DNA from: Acidobacteriota bacterium
GTDB lineage: Bacteria > Acidobacteriota > Thermoanaerobaculia > Gp7-AA8
DNA length: 64,000 bases
Direction: 5' to 3'
Assembly: GCA_003223645.1 (NCBI GenBank)
Contig: QHVT01000003.1
Span: 620,001 to 684,000, forward strand
The notes beneath the pieces are model-generated. The model saw nothing but the letters and a program-made list of their open reading frames with translations. It was not told the DNA's origin and did not search any database. Both the position numbers and the translations under genes were made by a program. Below, in pieces: positions 33,183 to 42,742 of this stretch (its first letter is position 1; every line of letters begins with the position of its first letter).

Positions 33183-33243
33183 CCGAGGAGAGCGGGCGTC
33201 CCGCCCGCCCCCGGGAGGCGGGCAGGATGCCCGCTCTCCTCGG
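33183..33243. repeat. Palindromic element, family C, copy 1 (intergenic)
   Basis: CCGAGGAGAGCGGGC and its inverse GCCCGCTCTCCTCGG enclose a second GTCCCGCCCGCC/GGCGGGCAGGA pairing. It lies between the SNF2 helicase and the GHKL gene on the same strand. It matches 46719-46779 almost exactly (61 bp each). Confidence 0.9.
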
Positions 33244-33281
33244 CAAAACGACGCGCCGGGTGAGGGGAATCGTGCGGATGA

Positions 33282-36200
33282 TTACGACAACAGCATCTCC
33301 AGGTCCTCCACCTCCAGCCGCCGCAGCACGCTGTTGTCTTCCGACAAAATCGAATCCGCGAGCTCGCGTTTTCGCGCTTGCAGCTCGAGGATCTTTTCTT
33401 CGACGGTGTCTCGTGCGATGAGGCGGTAGGCGACGACCGGTTTTTGGCGGCCGATGCGGTGGGCGCGGTCGATGGCCTGGGCTTCGACGGCGGGGTTCCA
33501 CCAGGGGTCCAGGAGGAAGATGTAGTCGGCGTTGGTGAGGTTGAGTCCGAGGCCGCCGGCTTTGAGGCTGATCAGGAAGAGCGGCGGGCCGTCGTCGCTC
33601 TGGAACTGTTCGACGAGCGATTGGCGGTCGCGCGTTTTTCCGTCGAGATAGAGGTAGTCGAGGCCGTCGCGGTCGAGCGCGCCGCGGATGATTGACAGGA
33701 ACGAAGTGAATTGCGAGAAGACGAGCGCGCGATGGCCGGACTCGATGACGTCGAGCAGTTCGTTCATCAAGAGGTCGCTCTTCGCGCTTTCGGCGTCGTA
33801 ACTCGGATCGATGAGTGCGGGATGGCACGCGGCCTGGCGCAGGCGCAGCAGCGCCTCGAGGATCTGCATGCGCGACTTCTCGATGCCGCCTTTGCGGATG
33901 CGGCCGAGGAGCGCCTGGCGGTAGTGGTCGCGCAACTCGTCGTACTGTTTTTTCTGCATCCCTTCGAGCTCGCAGTAGATCGTCTGTTCGGTGCGCGCGG
34001 GCAATTCGGGCGCGACTTGTTCCTTCGTGCGCCGCAGGATCAGCGGACGCAGTGCGCGTGCGAGTGCTTCGCGACGCTCGGGCGGCGTCGTCTTCGCGGC
34101 GAACGTGCGGCTGAACGAGCGCGCCGATCCGAGGAGGCCGGGATTGAGAAACTCGAACAGGCTCCACAACTCGCCGAGATGATTCTCGATCGGCGTGCCG
34201 CTCAACGCGAGGCGATGTTTTGCGCGCAGGAGGCGGCTCGCTTTCGCGACCTGACTCGATGCGTTCTTGATCGCCTGCGCTTCGTCGAGGATGACGTATT
34301 CGAATTCCGTTTCGGCGAGGCGCGCGACGTCGAGACGCATCGTCGCGTACGTCGTGAGGACGACGTCGTAGCCCGCGAAGTCGTTCTTCGTCCGCTCGGT
34401 CCCGTGATGTTCGAGCACGCGCAGCTGCGGCGCGAATCGTTTCGCTTCCGCGGCCCAGTTGAAGAGCAGGGATCGCGGCGCGACGACGAGCGACGGCCGC
34501 GTGTTGCCGCTCGCGCGCAGTTCTTCGAGCAGCGCGAGCGCCTGCACGGTCTTGCCGAGTCCCATGTCGTCGGCGAGACATCCGCCGAGTCCGAGGTTGC
34601 GCAGGAAGTCGAGCCATCCGAGACCGGCGCGTTGATACGGACGAAGCGACGTGGTGAGTGTCGGCGGTTCCTGGCGCGGAACCGGCGCCGCGTCGATGAG
34701 CCGTTGCCGCAGGTCCGCGAACGCGTTGTCTGTCTTTTGCAGCTTCGACTGCAGCAGTGCGTCCACGAGCAGCGCCTGCGTCGATCGAAATCGAACCGAC
34801 GCGCCTTCGCGTTTTCCGAGATCGAGCACCGGCGCGAGCGCGTCCGTCCACGACGTCGGGACGATGCCGTACGAGCCGTCGGCCAGGCGCAACAGCGATC
34901 GCTTCGCTTCCGAGGCGGCGAGCAGCTCCGGGAGCGCCAGGCGCACGTCGCCGAAGCTCGCACGCGCGTCGAGGTCGAACCAGTCGATGCCGCTCGTGAT
35001 CTCGACGTCGAAGTCGTCCGCGACGCGCACGGGCGCGGAGTCGATCTCGATCTTCCATCCTTCCGAGGACAGCGTCCGGGCGAGCTCCTCGAGTTGCGTC
35101 AGGCGGACGCGATAGCCGTCCCAGGTCGCGACGGCTTGCGACGCGCCGAGGCGGTCGCGATATCGATTTTCGTTCGTGCGGTCGCGCCGGATCAGTTTGC
35201 GGCCGACCGTCTTCTGCGTTTCCGTCGACCGGCTGGAGACGCGCCAGTCGTCGTATTCGAACAGCAGATCTCCGTGCAGCTCGCTGCCCCAGCTGTCGTG
35301 CATGAGCGCGAGCACGGGCTGCGGTCTCACGTCGACGACACTCCACCCGAGCTCCTCGGGGAGCGTGACGTTCGCCATCGGCGTCCGCAGCAATGCCGTG
35401 CGAAACCGCTCGTTGTCCGCGTGTGGAATTTCGATCAAGCCGTTCGCGCGCAGCACATTCAGCCAGCCCAGGCAGTCGCCTGTGTCGACGCGGCTGGCGC
35501 GGCCGCCGCTGAAGAGAATGTCGTTGGCGAGCGCGTCGATCCGCTCGAGCGGCAGCGTTTCGTTCTCGCGCGCAACCGAGGCGGTGACGCGATATTTCGA
35601 CCGTGCGGCGTCGTTGACGACGGCGATTTCGAGCCGCCACGGCGGTCCGTCATCCCAGGTGATCGGATGCAGATCTCCGTCGCGATGGCCCGAGTACAGC
35701 TTGCCGGCGCGCGCCAGTCTCTCGATCCACCAACTCGTCGTCGCCGACGAAATCGACGCGATCGCGTCCAGGACATCGCTGTACGTTCGCTGCTGCAGCA
35801 GCGCGAGAGTCTCGCGATCGAACGGCGACAGGCGAGGCAGGTCGGTGAGGCGCAGCGAGATGCGCTTCCACTTGCCCCATTCGCCGCCCTTTTTGCGCGA
35901 GCGGCCGAGGATCTCGAAGGAGAGGCCGTACGCATGAATCCCCGGATTGATGACATAGGCGATCTCGTCCGGGACGTTGCGTGCCGCGGAGTCGCGCGAC
36001 TGCGGTGGTTGCCCGACCGCCTCGATCAGGCGTTGCCACTGCGGCCGTTCGTCGCGATGCGTCCGCGCGGGCCGAAGCTGCTGCGCGACGAATTCTCCTT
36101 CGTCGTCTTCATCCTCGTCGAACGCCGGCTCGTAAGGATCGTCGACGATCAGGTACAGCTCTCGTTCCGGCAGAAGACCCTTCGCGAAGGCGGCACGCAC

Positions 36201-36446
36201 GGCCGCCCAGATGTGCTTGCAGACTTCGAGCTGGCCTTCGAACCACGGGCATTGGCATTGGACGGTGAGATCGTCGTCCACCAGCGTGAGCTGGACGTCG
36301 TACAGCTGCGTGCCCTGCACCTCGGCGTCGATCAGCCCGTCGCCGTTATCAACGATGCTCCGTACGCGCCCCTGCACGAAATAGTCGTCGCCGCGCTTGA
36401 GACTTCCGGGCGATATGAGACGGCGAAGCACCTCTTCCGCGCGCAC
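33282..36446 (-). CDS. SWIM zinc-finger SNF2-family helicase
   Basis: A 1054-residue SNF2-type ATPase. An N-terminal SWIM finger, CQCPWFEGQLEVCKHIW near residue 60, is followed by a long middle region. The helicase core comes next: DDMGLGKTVQALALLEEL (Walker A near 605), LDEAQAIKNASSQ, ALSGTPIENHLGELW, QFTSFLSIIRGALDRDGL and QAIDRAHRIGRQKPV (motif VI). Such proteins remodel protein-DNA complexes and are common in soil bacteria, sometimes beside defence genes. I chose the GTG at 36446. The frame is open further to 36809, but that part overlaps an opposite-strand gene and lacks family character. Confidence 0.88.
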   Translation of the reverse strand: MRAEEVLRRLISPGSLKRGDDYFVQGRVRSIVDNGDGLIDAEVQGTQLYDVQLTLVDDDLTVQCQCPWFEGQLEVCKHIWAAVRAAFAKGLLPERELYLIVDDPYEPAFDEDEDDEGEFVAQQLRPARTHRDERPQWQRLIEAVGQPPQSRDSAARNVPDEIAYVINPGIHAYGLSFEILGRSRKKGGEWGKWKRISLRLTDLPRLSPFDRETLALLQQRTYSDVLDAIASISSATTSWWIERLARAGKLYSGHRDGDLHPITWDDGPPWRLEIAVVNDAARSKYRVTASVARENETLPLERIDALANDILFSGGRASRVDTGDCLGWLNVLRANGLIEIPHADNERFRTALLRTPMANVTLPEELGWSVVDVRPQPVLALMHDSWGSELHGDLLFEYDDWRVSSRSTETQKTVGRKLIRRDRTNENRYRDRLGASQAVATWDGYRVRLTQLEELARTLSSEGWKIEIDSAPVRVADDFDVEITSGIDWFDLDARASFGDVRLALPELLAASEAKRSLLRLADGSYGIVPTSWTDALAPVLDLGKREGASVRFRSTQALLVDALLQSKLQKTDNAFADLRQRLIDAAPVPRQEPPTLTTSLRPYQRAGLGWLDFLRNLGLGGCLADDMGLGKTVQALALLEELRASGNTRPSLVVAPRSLLFNWAAEAKRFAPQLRVLEHHGTERTKNDFAGYDVVLTTYATMRLDVARLAETEFEYVILDEAQAIKNASSQVAKASRLLRAKHRLALSGTPIENHLGELWSLFEFLNPGLLGSARSFSRTFAAKTTPPERREALARALRPLILRRTKEQVAPELPARTEQTIYCELEGMQKKQYDELRDHYRQALLGRIRKGGIEKSRMQILEALLRLRQAACHPALIDPSYDAESAKSDLLMNELLDVIESGHRALVFSQFTSFLSIIRGALDRDGLDYLYLDGKTRDRQSLVEQFQSDDGPPLFLISLKAGGLGLNLTNADYIFLLDPWWNPAVEAQAIDRAHRIGRQKPVVAYRLIARDTVEEKILELQARKRELADSILSEDNSVLRRLEVEDLEMLLS

Positions 36447-36584
36447 GGCAGCGGAAACGACGAGTGGGCGGAGACGATTCCTGAGGGTGTGTAAGGGTCT
36501 CTCGCGCTTCGAGAATTCGCCCCGGCGTCGAGGCGCTGCAGCGCTTCTTCGCGCCAGCCGCTGCGCCCGAAGTAAAATTGGTTT

Positions 36585-36902
36585 GTGCAAGATCACCAAG
36601 CCATCGATCGTCGCAGTCTCGAAATGGCGCGGCAAATCGTCGCGAAGATCGATGCCGATCCGCGGCGTGAAGGACTCGAGCACGCGAAGCGCGTATGCAC
36701 CCGCTGGGTCGAGCGGGGCAACGTGCCCGCAAGAGAATGGATCGCGATTCTGCAGCGGCCGTGGGCCGAGATTCGTCGAATCTTGCTCGACGATTCCGAA
36801 GAATCGCAAAGGTTGAGGCAGAACGACCCCTTCTGCGGAATCCTCTCGCCGGCCGAGCGGTGGGAGATTTACAGGGAAGCGCAGCGTCGTGAAGCGCGGT
36901 GA
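36585..36902 (+). CDS. Small hypothetical protein
   Basis: A 105-residue charged protein of unknown function (RRSLEMARQIVAKIDADP, then HAKRVCTRWVERGNVPAREW and LSPAERWEIYREAQRREAR). An in-frame TAA four codons upstream limits the start to the GTG at 36585 or the ATG at 36624. The sequence is helical and has the feel of a conserved accessory protein, possibly a toxin-antitoxin or nucleotidyltransferase partner, but I cannot name the family. It is divergent from the SNF2 gene and convergent with the BNR protein gene. Confidence 0.6.
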   Translation: MQDHQAIDRRSLEMARQIVAKIDADPRREGLEHAKRVCTRWVERGNVPAREWIAILQRPWAEIRRILLDDSEESQRLRQNDPFCGILSPAERWEIYREAQRREAR

Positions 36903-36924
36903 GCTTGTCGCCTCGCAACTTCGC

Positions 36925-39786
36925 TCACTTCCCTCCTAACACCTCCTCCACCGCCCGCACCACCTGCGCGGTCGGTGCGGTATCCGCGTTCTGCAGTGTG
37001 TCGAGCAGGGTGCGCAGTTTTGTCTCCAATTCCTCGGGTGGGTTCGCTTTCAGTGCTTCGTACACGCGCATCGAGAGCGCGAATTGTTGTTCGAGGCCGG
37101 CGCGCGGGGTGGGGACGCGCGGGTCCATTTGGACGGTGAGCGGTTGGGTGGCGGTCTTGCCGCCGGCTGTCAGGCGGACGGTGTAGGTGCCGGGGAGGAC
37201 CCATGGCGAGGAGTAGTCGGGCGGGGTGTTGAACGGGATCGCGGAGATGGGGTAGCTCGGGGTTTTCGGGGGAGCGGGTGTGTAGTGGAGGTCCCACACG
37301 AAGCGGTGCATGCCTTTGGTGGTCGCGAGGGTGAGGGTGGGGCGGATCCAGTACCACGGGACGTTGCCGGTGTCGGCGGGCGGCGTTGCGACATCGCGGC
37401 TGGAGTAGCGGCGGACGAGGGTACCCGTCGTGTCGAGGATTTCCAGCGTCACTTCGGTCGCGGGTGATGAGAGGTAGTAATCAATGATGGCGCCGTCGGG
37501 CGGGTTTTGTCCTGCAGGCTCGTCGGCGGGCAACGGCGTGTCGGTGTTTTTGTTCCAGCGATAGCGCCAGGCTCTTTGCGGTTTGTATAAGAGCGCCGGC
37601 GATTGGCGCAGCGGCTCGATGTCGTCGAGGATCCAGAAGCCGCGGCCGTGGGTCGCGACGACGACGTCGTCTTCGTGGATGACGAGGTCGCGGATCGATG
37701 ACGCTGGCATGTTCAAGCGCAGCGATTGCCAGTGATCGCCGTTGTCGAACGACACGTACACTTCGCGCTCGGTGCCGGCGAAGAGGAGGCCTTTCGTTTT
37801 CGGATCTTCGCGGACGACGTTGACGATGCCGGCGTCGGGGATGCCGCTGGTGATGTGCGTCCACGATTTGCCGCCGTCGGTGGTGCGATAGATGTGCGGT
37901 CGCACGTCGTCGAGGCGGAAGGTGTTGATCGCGGCGTACACGGTGTTCGCGTCGAAGTGCGACGCCTCCATGACCGACACTTTCGCCCACGGCACGAGTT
38001 GCGACGGTGTGACGTCCTGCCACGTCTTGCCGCCGTCGGTCGTGAGGTGAATGAGTCCGTCGTCGGTGCCGGCCCAGATGCGGTTGATCTGCAGCGGCGA
38101 CGGCGCGAGCGCGTAAATCACGCCTCTCTGCTTCACCGCCGCCGCCTCGCTGCCAGCGTATTTGCCGACGTTCTTCGGCACGTCCCACGTTTTGCGCGTG
38201 AGGTCGGGGCTGATCTGGTCCCACGACTTGCCGCCGTTCGTCGTCTTCCACAGCATGTTCGATGCGAAGTAGAGAATGTGCGGATCGACGGGCGAGAACG
38301 CGATCGGCTGCGTGCGGATTACGCGATAGTCGCCGCCGCGCAAAGCTTGTGGCGTGATGACTTCCTGCTGTCCGGTGCGCCGGTCGTAGCGCGTGATCTT
38401 GCCGCCGTACACGACGTCCGGATCGAGCGGGTCCGGCACCGCGTATCCATATTCTTCGGCTCCGACGGGATGCCACTCGCGAAACGTGATCTGTCCGTCA
38501 TCGCCGCGGCTCTGCACGCACGCGGATCCGCTCTCCTGCTGTCCGCCGCACACGCGATACGGAAACGCGTTGTCGGTGGAGACGTGAAACATCTGCGCGG
38601 ACGGCTGGTTGTACCAGCTGCTCCACGTGGCGCCGCCGTTGACGCTGATGACCGCGCCCTGGTCGGACGCGTTCATGATGATGTTCGTGTCGTTCGGATT
38701 GATCCAGAGGCGGTGATAGTCGTCGCCGCCCGGCGCGCCGCGCAGCGAGTGCCACGTTTTGCCGCCGTCGGCCGATTTCCACGTGACGACGTTCGCGACG
38801 TAAACGACGTCCGCGTTTTTCGGATCGGCGCGCACTTCGTTGAAGTCGCCGGGACGTCCCCACAGTCGCTCGTCATCATTGACGCGCGTCCACGACTCGC
38901 CCGCGTCATCGGATCGATACACTCCGCCGCTTTCTTTTTTCGTTCCGGCGATCGCGTACAGACGTTTCGGATTCGCGGCGCAGACTTCGAGCCCCGCGCG
39001 GCCGAGGAGCTCGCCGGCGGGAAGTCCGGTCTTCAACTGCGTCCACGTCGTGCCGCCGTCAGTCGACTTGTACACGCCGCTGTCCGGTCCCGCGAACACG
39101 GCGTTCTCCCACGGGCCGTGGCGGTTTTCCCAAAGCGCGGCGTAGACGATTTGCGGATTGGACGGATCCAACACGACGTCGATGGCGCCGACGTTTTCGT
39201 CGTGGTAGAGGACTTTCTCGAAGGTCTTGCCGCCGTCCGTCGAGCGGAAGATGCCGCGCTCGGGGTTCGCGCCGTACGGATGGCCGAGGACGGCGACGAA
39301 GAGGCGATTCGGATTTTTCGGATCGACGGCGATCATCGGGATTTGCTCGCCGTCGCGGAGTCCGAGGTGCGTCCACGTTTTGCCGGCGTCGGTGGATTTG
39401 TAGATGCCGTCGCCGGTCGACAAGTCAGGCCGCTGCAGGCCTTCGCCGCTACCGACATAGATGATGTTCGGATCGGACGGCGCGATCGCGATCGCCCCGA
39501 TCGAGCCGGTCGGCTGATCGTCGAAGATCGGGAACCACGTGCGGCCTGCGTCAGTCGTTTTCCACACACCGCCGTTGTTGACGCCGATGTAGAAGACGTT
39601 CGGCTGCGACGGAATGCCGACGGCGGCGACGGTGCGTCCGCCGCGAAACGGTCCGATCATCCGCCAGCGCATTTCGGCGGGAGTGGTGCGCGCCTCCGGC
39701 GCGCTTTGCGGAGAAGGCGCGCCAGAGGCGCGCACCACTCCAGTGGCGATAGCGATGGCGAGAGCGACGAGTGCGAAGCGGCGCAT
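36925..39786 (-). CDS. Secreted BNR/sortilin-type beta-propeller protein
   Basis: A 953-residue exported protein with a signal peptide (MRRFALVALAIAIATGVVRA). It is followed by at least ten BNR/VPS10-type repeats of the form GGxTW or S.DGGKTW (for example GIYKSTDAGKTWTHLG, GVYKSTDGGTTWTQL, HIYRTTDGGKSWTHI), as in sortilin-like glycosyl hydrolase-fold proteins. A beta-sandwich region follows, and the C-terminus is helical. It is probably periplasmic or extracellular. Residues 20-36 (RASGAPSPQSAPEARTT) come from a palindromic element lying right at the signal-peptide junction. Substrate unknown. Confidence 0.85.
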   Translation of the reverse strand: MRRFALVALAIAIATGVVRASGAPSPQSAPEARTTPAEMRWRMIGPFRGGRTVAAVGIPSQPNVFYIGVNNGGVWKTTDAGRTWFPIFDDQPTGSIGAIAIAPSDPNIIYVGSGEGLQRPDLSTGDGIYKSTDAGKTWTHLGLRDGEQIPMIAVDPKNPNRLFVAVLGHPYGANPERGIFRSTDGGKTFEKVLYHDENVGAIDVVLDPSNPQIVYAALWENRHGPWENAVFAGPDSGVYKSTDGGTTWTQLKTGLPAGELLGRAGLEVCAANPKRLYAIAGTKKESGGVYRSDDAGESWTRVNDDERLWGRPGDFNEVRADPKNADVVYVANVVTWKSADGGKTWHSLRGAPGGDDYHRLWINPNDTNIIMNASDQGAVISVNGGATWSSWYNQPSAQMFHVSTDNAFPYRVCGGQQESGSACVQSRGDDGQITFREWHPVGAEEYGYAVPDPLDPDVVYGGKITRYDRRTGQQEVITPQALRGGDYRVIRTQPIAFSPVDPHILYFASNMLWKTTNGGKSWDQISPDLTRKTWDVPKNVGKYAGSEAAAVKQRGVIYALAPSPLQINRIWAGTDDGLIHLTTDGGKTWQDVTPSQLVPWAKVSVMEASHFDANTVYAAINTFRLDDVRPHIYRTTDGGKSWTHITSGIPDAGIVNVVREDPKTKGLLFAGTEREVYVSFDNGDHWQSLRLNMPASSIRDLVIHEDDVVVATHGRGFWILDDIEPLRQSPALLYKPQRAWRYRWNKNTDTPLPADEPAGQNPPDGAIIDYYLSSPATEVTLEILDTTGTLVRRYSSRDVATPPADTGNVPWYWIRPTLTLATTKGMHRFVWDLHYTPAPPKTPSYPISAIPFNTPPDYSSPWVLPGTYTVRLTAGGKTATQPLTVQMDPRVPTPRAGLEQQFALSMRVYEALKANPPEELETKLRTLLDTLQNADTAPTAQVVRAVEEVLGGK
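39681..39740. repeat. Palindromic element, family B, copy 1 (in BNR protein gene)
   Basis: GAGTGGTGCGCGCCTC and its near-inverse GAGGCGCGCACCACTC, with inner CGGCGCGC/GCGCGCC. It is read in frame just after the signal peptide. The second copy is at 52488-52545. Confidence 0.9.
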
Positions 39787-39805
39787 GACCGCGAATCCTA
39801 CCGGA

Positions 39806-41335
39806 TCATTCGCAGTGCGACGGCGGGACCTTCGACTCGGCGGGCGTCCACGGCGCGCTGCGATGATTGCCGAGGTAGGCGCGGATTGCGGCGGCGCGAT
39901 CGCGATCGCCCTGTTCCATTTCTTTCTGGGCGAGCGTGGTGAGCCGATCGCGCACGACGTCGAGATGTCCGCCGACGTCGAGCTCGAACGCGAGCAGCGC
40001 CTCGATGTTGTGGCGGATGCGCGCGAAGTCGTTTTTCTGCGCCGCCGCGGTCGAGCTCTCCTCGTACATCCGCTCGACCTGCGCGACTTCGTGGATGCCG
40101 CTCGCGGCCGCGTCATTCTTCGCAAGGCGCTGCCATCCATCGTCCGGCAACTCCGCTTCGTAACCCATTGCGCTCAGCCAGCAGCCGATGATCTGAATCG
40201 CACGATCGTTGTCTTTGTCGGCGAAGAGTGCGACGCGGCGAAGGACGAGCAGCGCGTCGGCGTAAATGCCGGATGGAATCTTCGATCGCTGTGCGACGAG
40301 CCGCTCCGCGTTCTGCTTCGCGCCGGCCGCGTCGAATTGCAACTGATCGCGCGCGGCATTCACTGCGATGATCGGATATTGCGACGCCGCGCACTCGCGG
40401 ATCACATCGCGCAGCACGGGCGACGGCGTGACCGAGGTGACGTCGAGCGCGCGCGCCGCGAGCGACTCGATCCAGGCGCGGCAGTGAATCTCCGGCTCTT
40501 CGTATCCGTAGAACGCCTCGATCGCTTCCTCGCTCGGCTTCGGACAGCGCTGAATTTCCTGTTGAAACGTCGCTGCGTTTCCGTCGATGCGGTCGAGCAG
40601 CGCGCGAAACAGCGGCTCGTACGTTTCCGACGTCGCGTGACCGGCGTCGAAGATGCGCTGCGTCACGCGTCGCGCGCCTTTGTAGTCGGCGGTGAAAAAG
40701 AGCGCGTAGCGATGCGCCGCGATTTCGCCGTACGTCGCGTCCGTTCCTTCGGCGCGTTTCGCGAGCGCGTCGACGACGATGCGATAGGAAACAGCGGCAG
40801 GGACGTGCGAGACGTTCGCGAATTGCTCGAGCAGCAGCGCCACGGAGCCGCTCGTCGTCGGGACGTGCGCGAGCACGGCGCGTGCGGCCGTCACGAGCCG
40901 CTCGTGCTCCGGTTGCTTGCCGAGATCCTGAACGAAATCGTCCCACGGCAAATCAGTCGAGAACGCCGGCGCCGCGTCCGCTTCGGCGAACGCGCGCTCG
41001 AGCATCGCGCGCGCATCGTTCGCGGCCGTGTCTTCTTTCTTCTTCCACGCGCCGCCGATGCACATCATCGCCAGCATCGTGCGTTTCTGCGCGACGCGCG
41101 GATCGCTCGCGCCCGTTCCCGCCGGCTTCCACTCGGCAACCGCCGCGCACACTTCGGACGCGAGCTGCGGATCGTCGGCGAACGCCTTCTTCACGTCCGC
41201 GCTGTACGGATGCGCGGGGTCCGTTCCCGCGATGTACACCTCGCGCGGCGCGTACGGCGGAAACCAGATGCCGGTCGCGCCGTCGATGCGCGCGTCGGTC
41301 GCGGCCAGCAGCATGACGGCGAGCATCACGCTCAT
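39806..41335 (-). CDS. Hypothetical exported helical-repeat protein
   Basis: A 509-residue protein with a short hydrophobic N-terminus (MSVMLAVMLLAATDARI), likely a signal peptide. A long alpha-helical body follows that reads like TPR/Sel1-type solenoid (many A..L..A patterns, for example ERLVTAARAVLAHVPTT and TYEPLFRALLDRIDGNA). No enzymatic motif. Four or more Cys in the second half (RCPKPSEE, IHCRAW, IRECAAS) may form disulfides. It lies between the BNR protein and the GH1 gene on the same strand. Function unknown. Confidence 0.7.
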   Translation of the reverse strand: MSVMLAVMLLAATDARIDGATGIWFPPYAPREVYIAGTDPAHPYSADVKKAFADDPQLASEVCAAVAEWKPAGTGASDPRVAQKRTMLAMMCIGGAWKKKEDTAANDARAMLERAFAEADAAPAFSTDLPWDDFVQDLGKQPEHERLVTAARAVLAHVPTTSGSVALLLEQFANVSHVPAAVSYRIVVDALAKRAEGTDATYGEIAAHRYALFFTADYKGARRVTQRIFDAGHATSETYEPLFRALLDRIDGNAATFQQEIQRCPKPSEEAIEAFYGYEEPEIHCRAWIESLAARALDVTSVTPSPVLRDVIRECAASQYPIIAVNAARDQLQFDAAGAKQNAERLVAQRSKIPSGIYADALLVLRRVALFADKDNDRAIQIIGCWLSAMGYEAELPDDGWQRLAKNDAAASGIHEVAQVERMYEESSTAAAQKNDFARIRHNIEALLAFELDVGGHLDVVRDRLTTLAQKEMEQGDRDRAAAIRAYLGNHRSAPWTPAESKVPPSHCE

Positions 41336-41344
41336 GCGTCAAGA

Positions 41345-42682
41345 CTACATCGCGTTGCGGATGATGTCGCGGTAGGTGAGGGCGCTGCGCTTGAATGTTC
41401 GCTTTTGTGTTGCGAAGTCGACGTGAATGATGCCGAAACGCTTCGTGTAGCCGAGGGACCATTCGAGGTTGTCGAAGAGCGACCAGACGAAATAGCCGCG
41501 GATGTCGACGCCGCTCTCGATGGCGCGCTGCATTGCCGCGACGTGCTCGCGCAGATAGTGCACGCGCAGCGGATCTTCGACCGGGTCGCTGATCGCGGCC
41601 GGCGGATCGTAGAACGCGGCGCCGTTCTCGGTGATGTATAGCGGCATCGCGCCGTAGCGGTCGCGGAACCACGTGAGGATCGTCGTGAGGCCGGGCGCGT
41701 GCACTTCCCAATCGGTCTCGGTGTAGACGGAGCTCGCGATGTGAATGTTGTCCGCGCGCTCGACGACTTTCTGCGACGCCTGCACCACGCCGCGCTTGTA
41801 ATAGTTGATGCCGACGAAGTCGACCTTCGCGCGGATGTCGTCGAAGTCGCTCGCCGGAAAGTCCGGCCAGGCCTCGCCGAACAGGTCGCGCATCTCGTCG
41901 GGATACGCGCCGCGAAACACAGGATCGAGGTATTGGCGGTTCATGTACGCGTCCGCGCGTTGCGTCGCGACGCGATCGTCGTCGCTGTCCGTCGCCGGCG
42001 ACTTCGGCTCGAGATTCACGACGATGCCGATGACGTGCTTCCCTTCCGCGCGATAGGCCTGCACCGAGCGTCCGTGCGCGCGCAGCAAATTGTGCGACGC
42101 GATCGGCGCCTCGAACAGATTGCGATGTCCCGGCGCGAGCGCGCCGTGCAGATAGCCGCCGTCGGTCACGACCCACGGCTCGTTCAGCGTCGCCCACCAC
42201 TCGACGCCGTCGTCGAGCGCCTTGAACATCACCGATGCATATTCGGCAAACCAATCGGCGACGTCGCGATTCAGCCATCCACCGCGATCGTCGAGCGCCG
42301 CCGGCAGGTCCCAGTGATACAGCGTCGCCATCGGACGAATATTTTTCGCGCGCAGCTCGTCGACGAGCCGCCGATAAAAATCCAATCCGCCCTGATTCAC
42401 GCGTCCCGTTCCCGCGGGCAGCACGCGGCTCCACGAGATGCTGAAGCGATACGCGTTGAGTCCGAGCTCCTGCATCAATCCGACGTCGCCGGCCGCGCGC
42501 CGATAGTGATCGCACGCGACGTCGCCGTTGTCGCCGTTGGTCATGCGGCCGGGCGTGTGGCTGAAGCGATGCCAGATGCTCGGGCCCGCGCCGTCGGCGA
42601 GCGGCGAGCCCTCGATTTGATACGCCGCGGTGGCCGCGCCCCACGCGAACGCGGGAGGAAAGTGGAAATCACGCGTTGACAT
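41345..42682 (-). CDS. GH1 family beta-glucosidase
   Basis: A 445-residue cytosolic family 1 glycoside hydrolase that releases terminal beta-glucose from oligosaccharides. Diagnostic segments: FPPAFAWGAATAAYQIEGSP at the N-terminus, the acid/base in ATLNEPWVV near 163, the nucleophile in PLYITENGAAF near 350, and GYFVWSLFDNLEWSLGYTKR. No signal peptide. It is divergent from the LacI regulator, and the 60-base intergenic region holds LacI-type operator dyads, so this gene is the likely regulated target and the final step of glucan breakdown. Confidence 0.96.
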   Translation of the reverse strand: MSTRDFHFPPAFAWGAATAAYQIEGSPLADGAGPSIWHRFSHTPGRMTNGDNGDVACDHYRRAAGDVGLMQELGLNAYRFSISWSRVLPAGTGRVNQGGLDFYRRLVDELRAKNIRPMATLYHWDLPAALDDRGGWLNRDVADWFAEYASVMFKALDDGVEWWATLNEPWVVTDGGYLHGALAPGHRNLFEAPIASHNLLRAHGRSVQAYRAEGKHVIGIVVNLEPKSPATDSDDDRVATQRADAYMNRQYLDPVFRGAYPDEMRDLFGEAWPDFPASDFDDIRAKVDFVGINYYKRGVVQASQKVVERADNIHIASSVYTETDWEVHAPGLTTILTWFRDRYGAMPLYITENGAAFYDPPAAISDPVEDPLRVHYLREHVAAMQRAIESGVDIRGYFVWSLFDNLEWSLGYTKRFGIIHVDFATQKRTFKRSALTYRDIIRNAM

Positions 42683-42712
42683 GCTGCACAATTGTGCGTA
42701 ATGTTGCGCAAA

Positions 42713-42733
42713 ATGTAAACGGTTACATGTAAC
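42713..42733. promoter_or_regulatory. LacI-family operator between GH1 and LacI genes
   Basis: Two overlapping dyads in the 60-base divergent promoter. ATGTAAACGGTTACAT (42713-42728) is imperfect, with a CpG centre as in LacI operators, and GTTACATGTAAC (42722-42733) is perfect. Binding here could control both the beta-glucosidase and the LacI-TonB receptor operon. Confidence 0.7.
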
Positions 42734-42742
42734 GGTCAAAGA

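Noticed and set aside
31228-35640. Single 1470-codon open frame on the minus strand
   Set aside because: Only the part to about 33138 has protein character (GHKL domain). The upstream part is an Arg-rich shadow of the SNF2 gene, which runs in another frame of the same strand.
33711-36494. 927-codon plus-strand open frame
   Set aside because: It is the complement of the SNF2 helicase gene: Arg/Glu-rich without domains, a usual by-product of high-G+C codon bias.
37726-39942. 738-codon plus-strand open frame
   Set aside because: It is antisense to the BNR protein gene, whose repeats and signal peptide are unambiguous.
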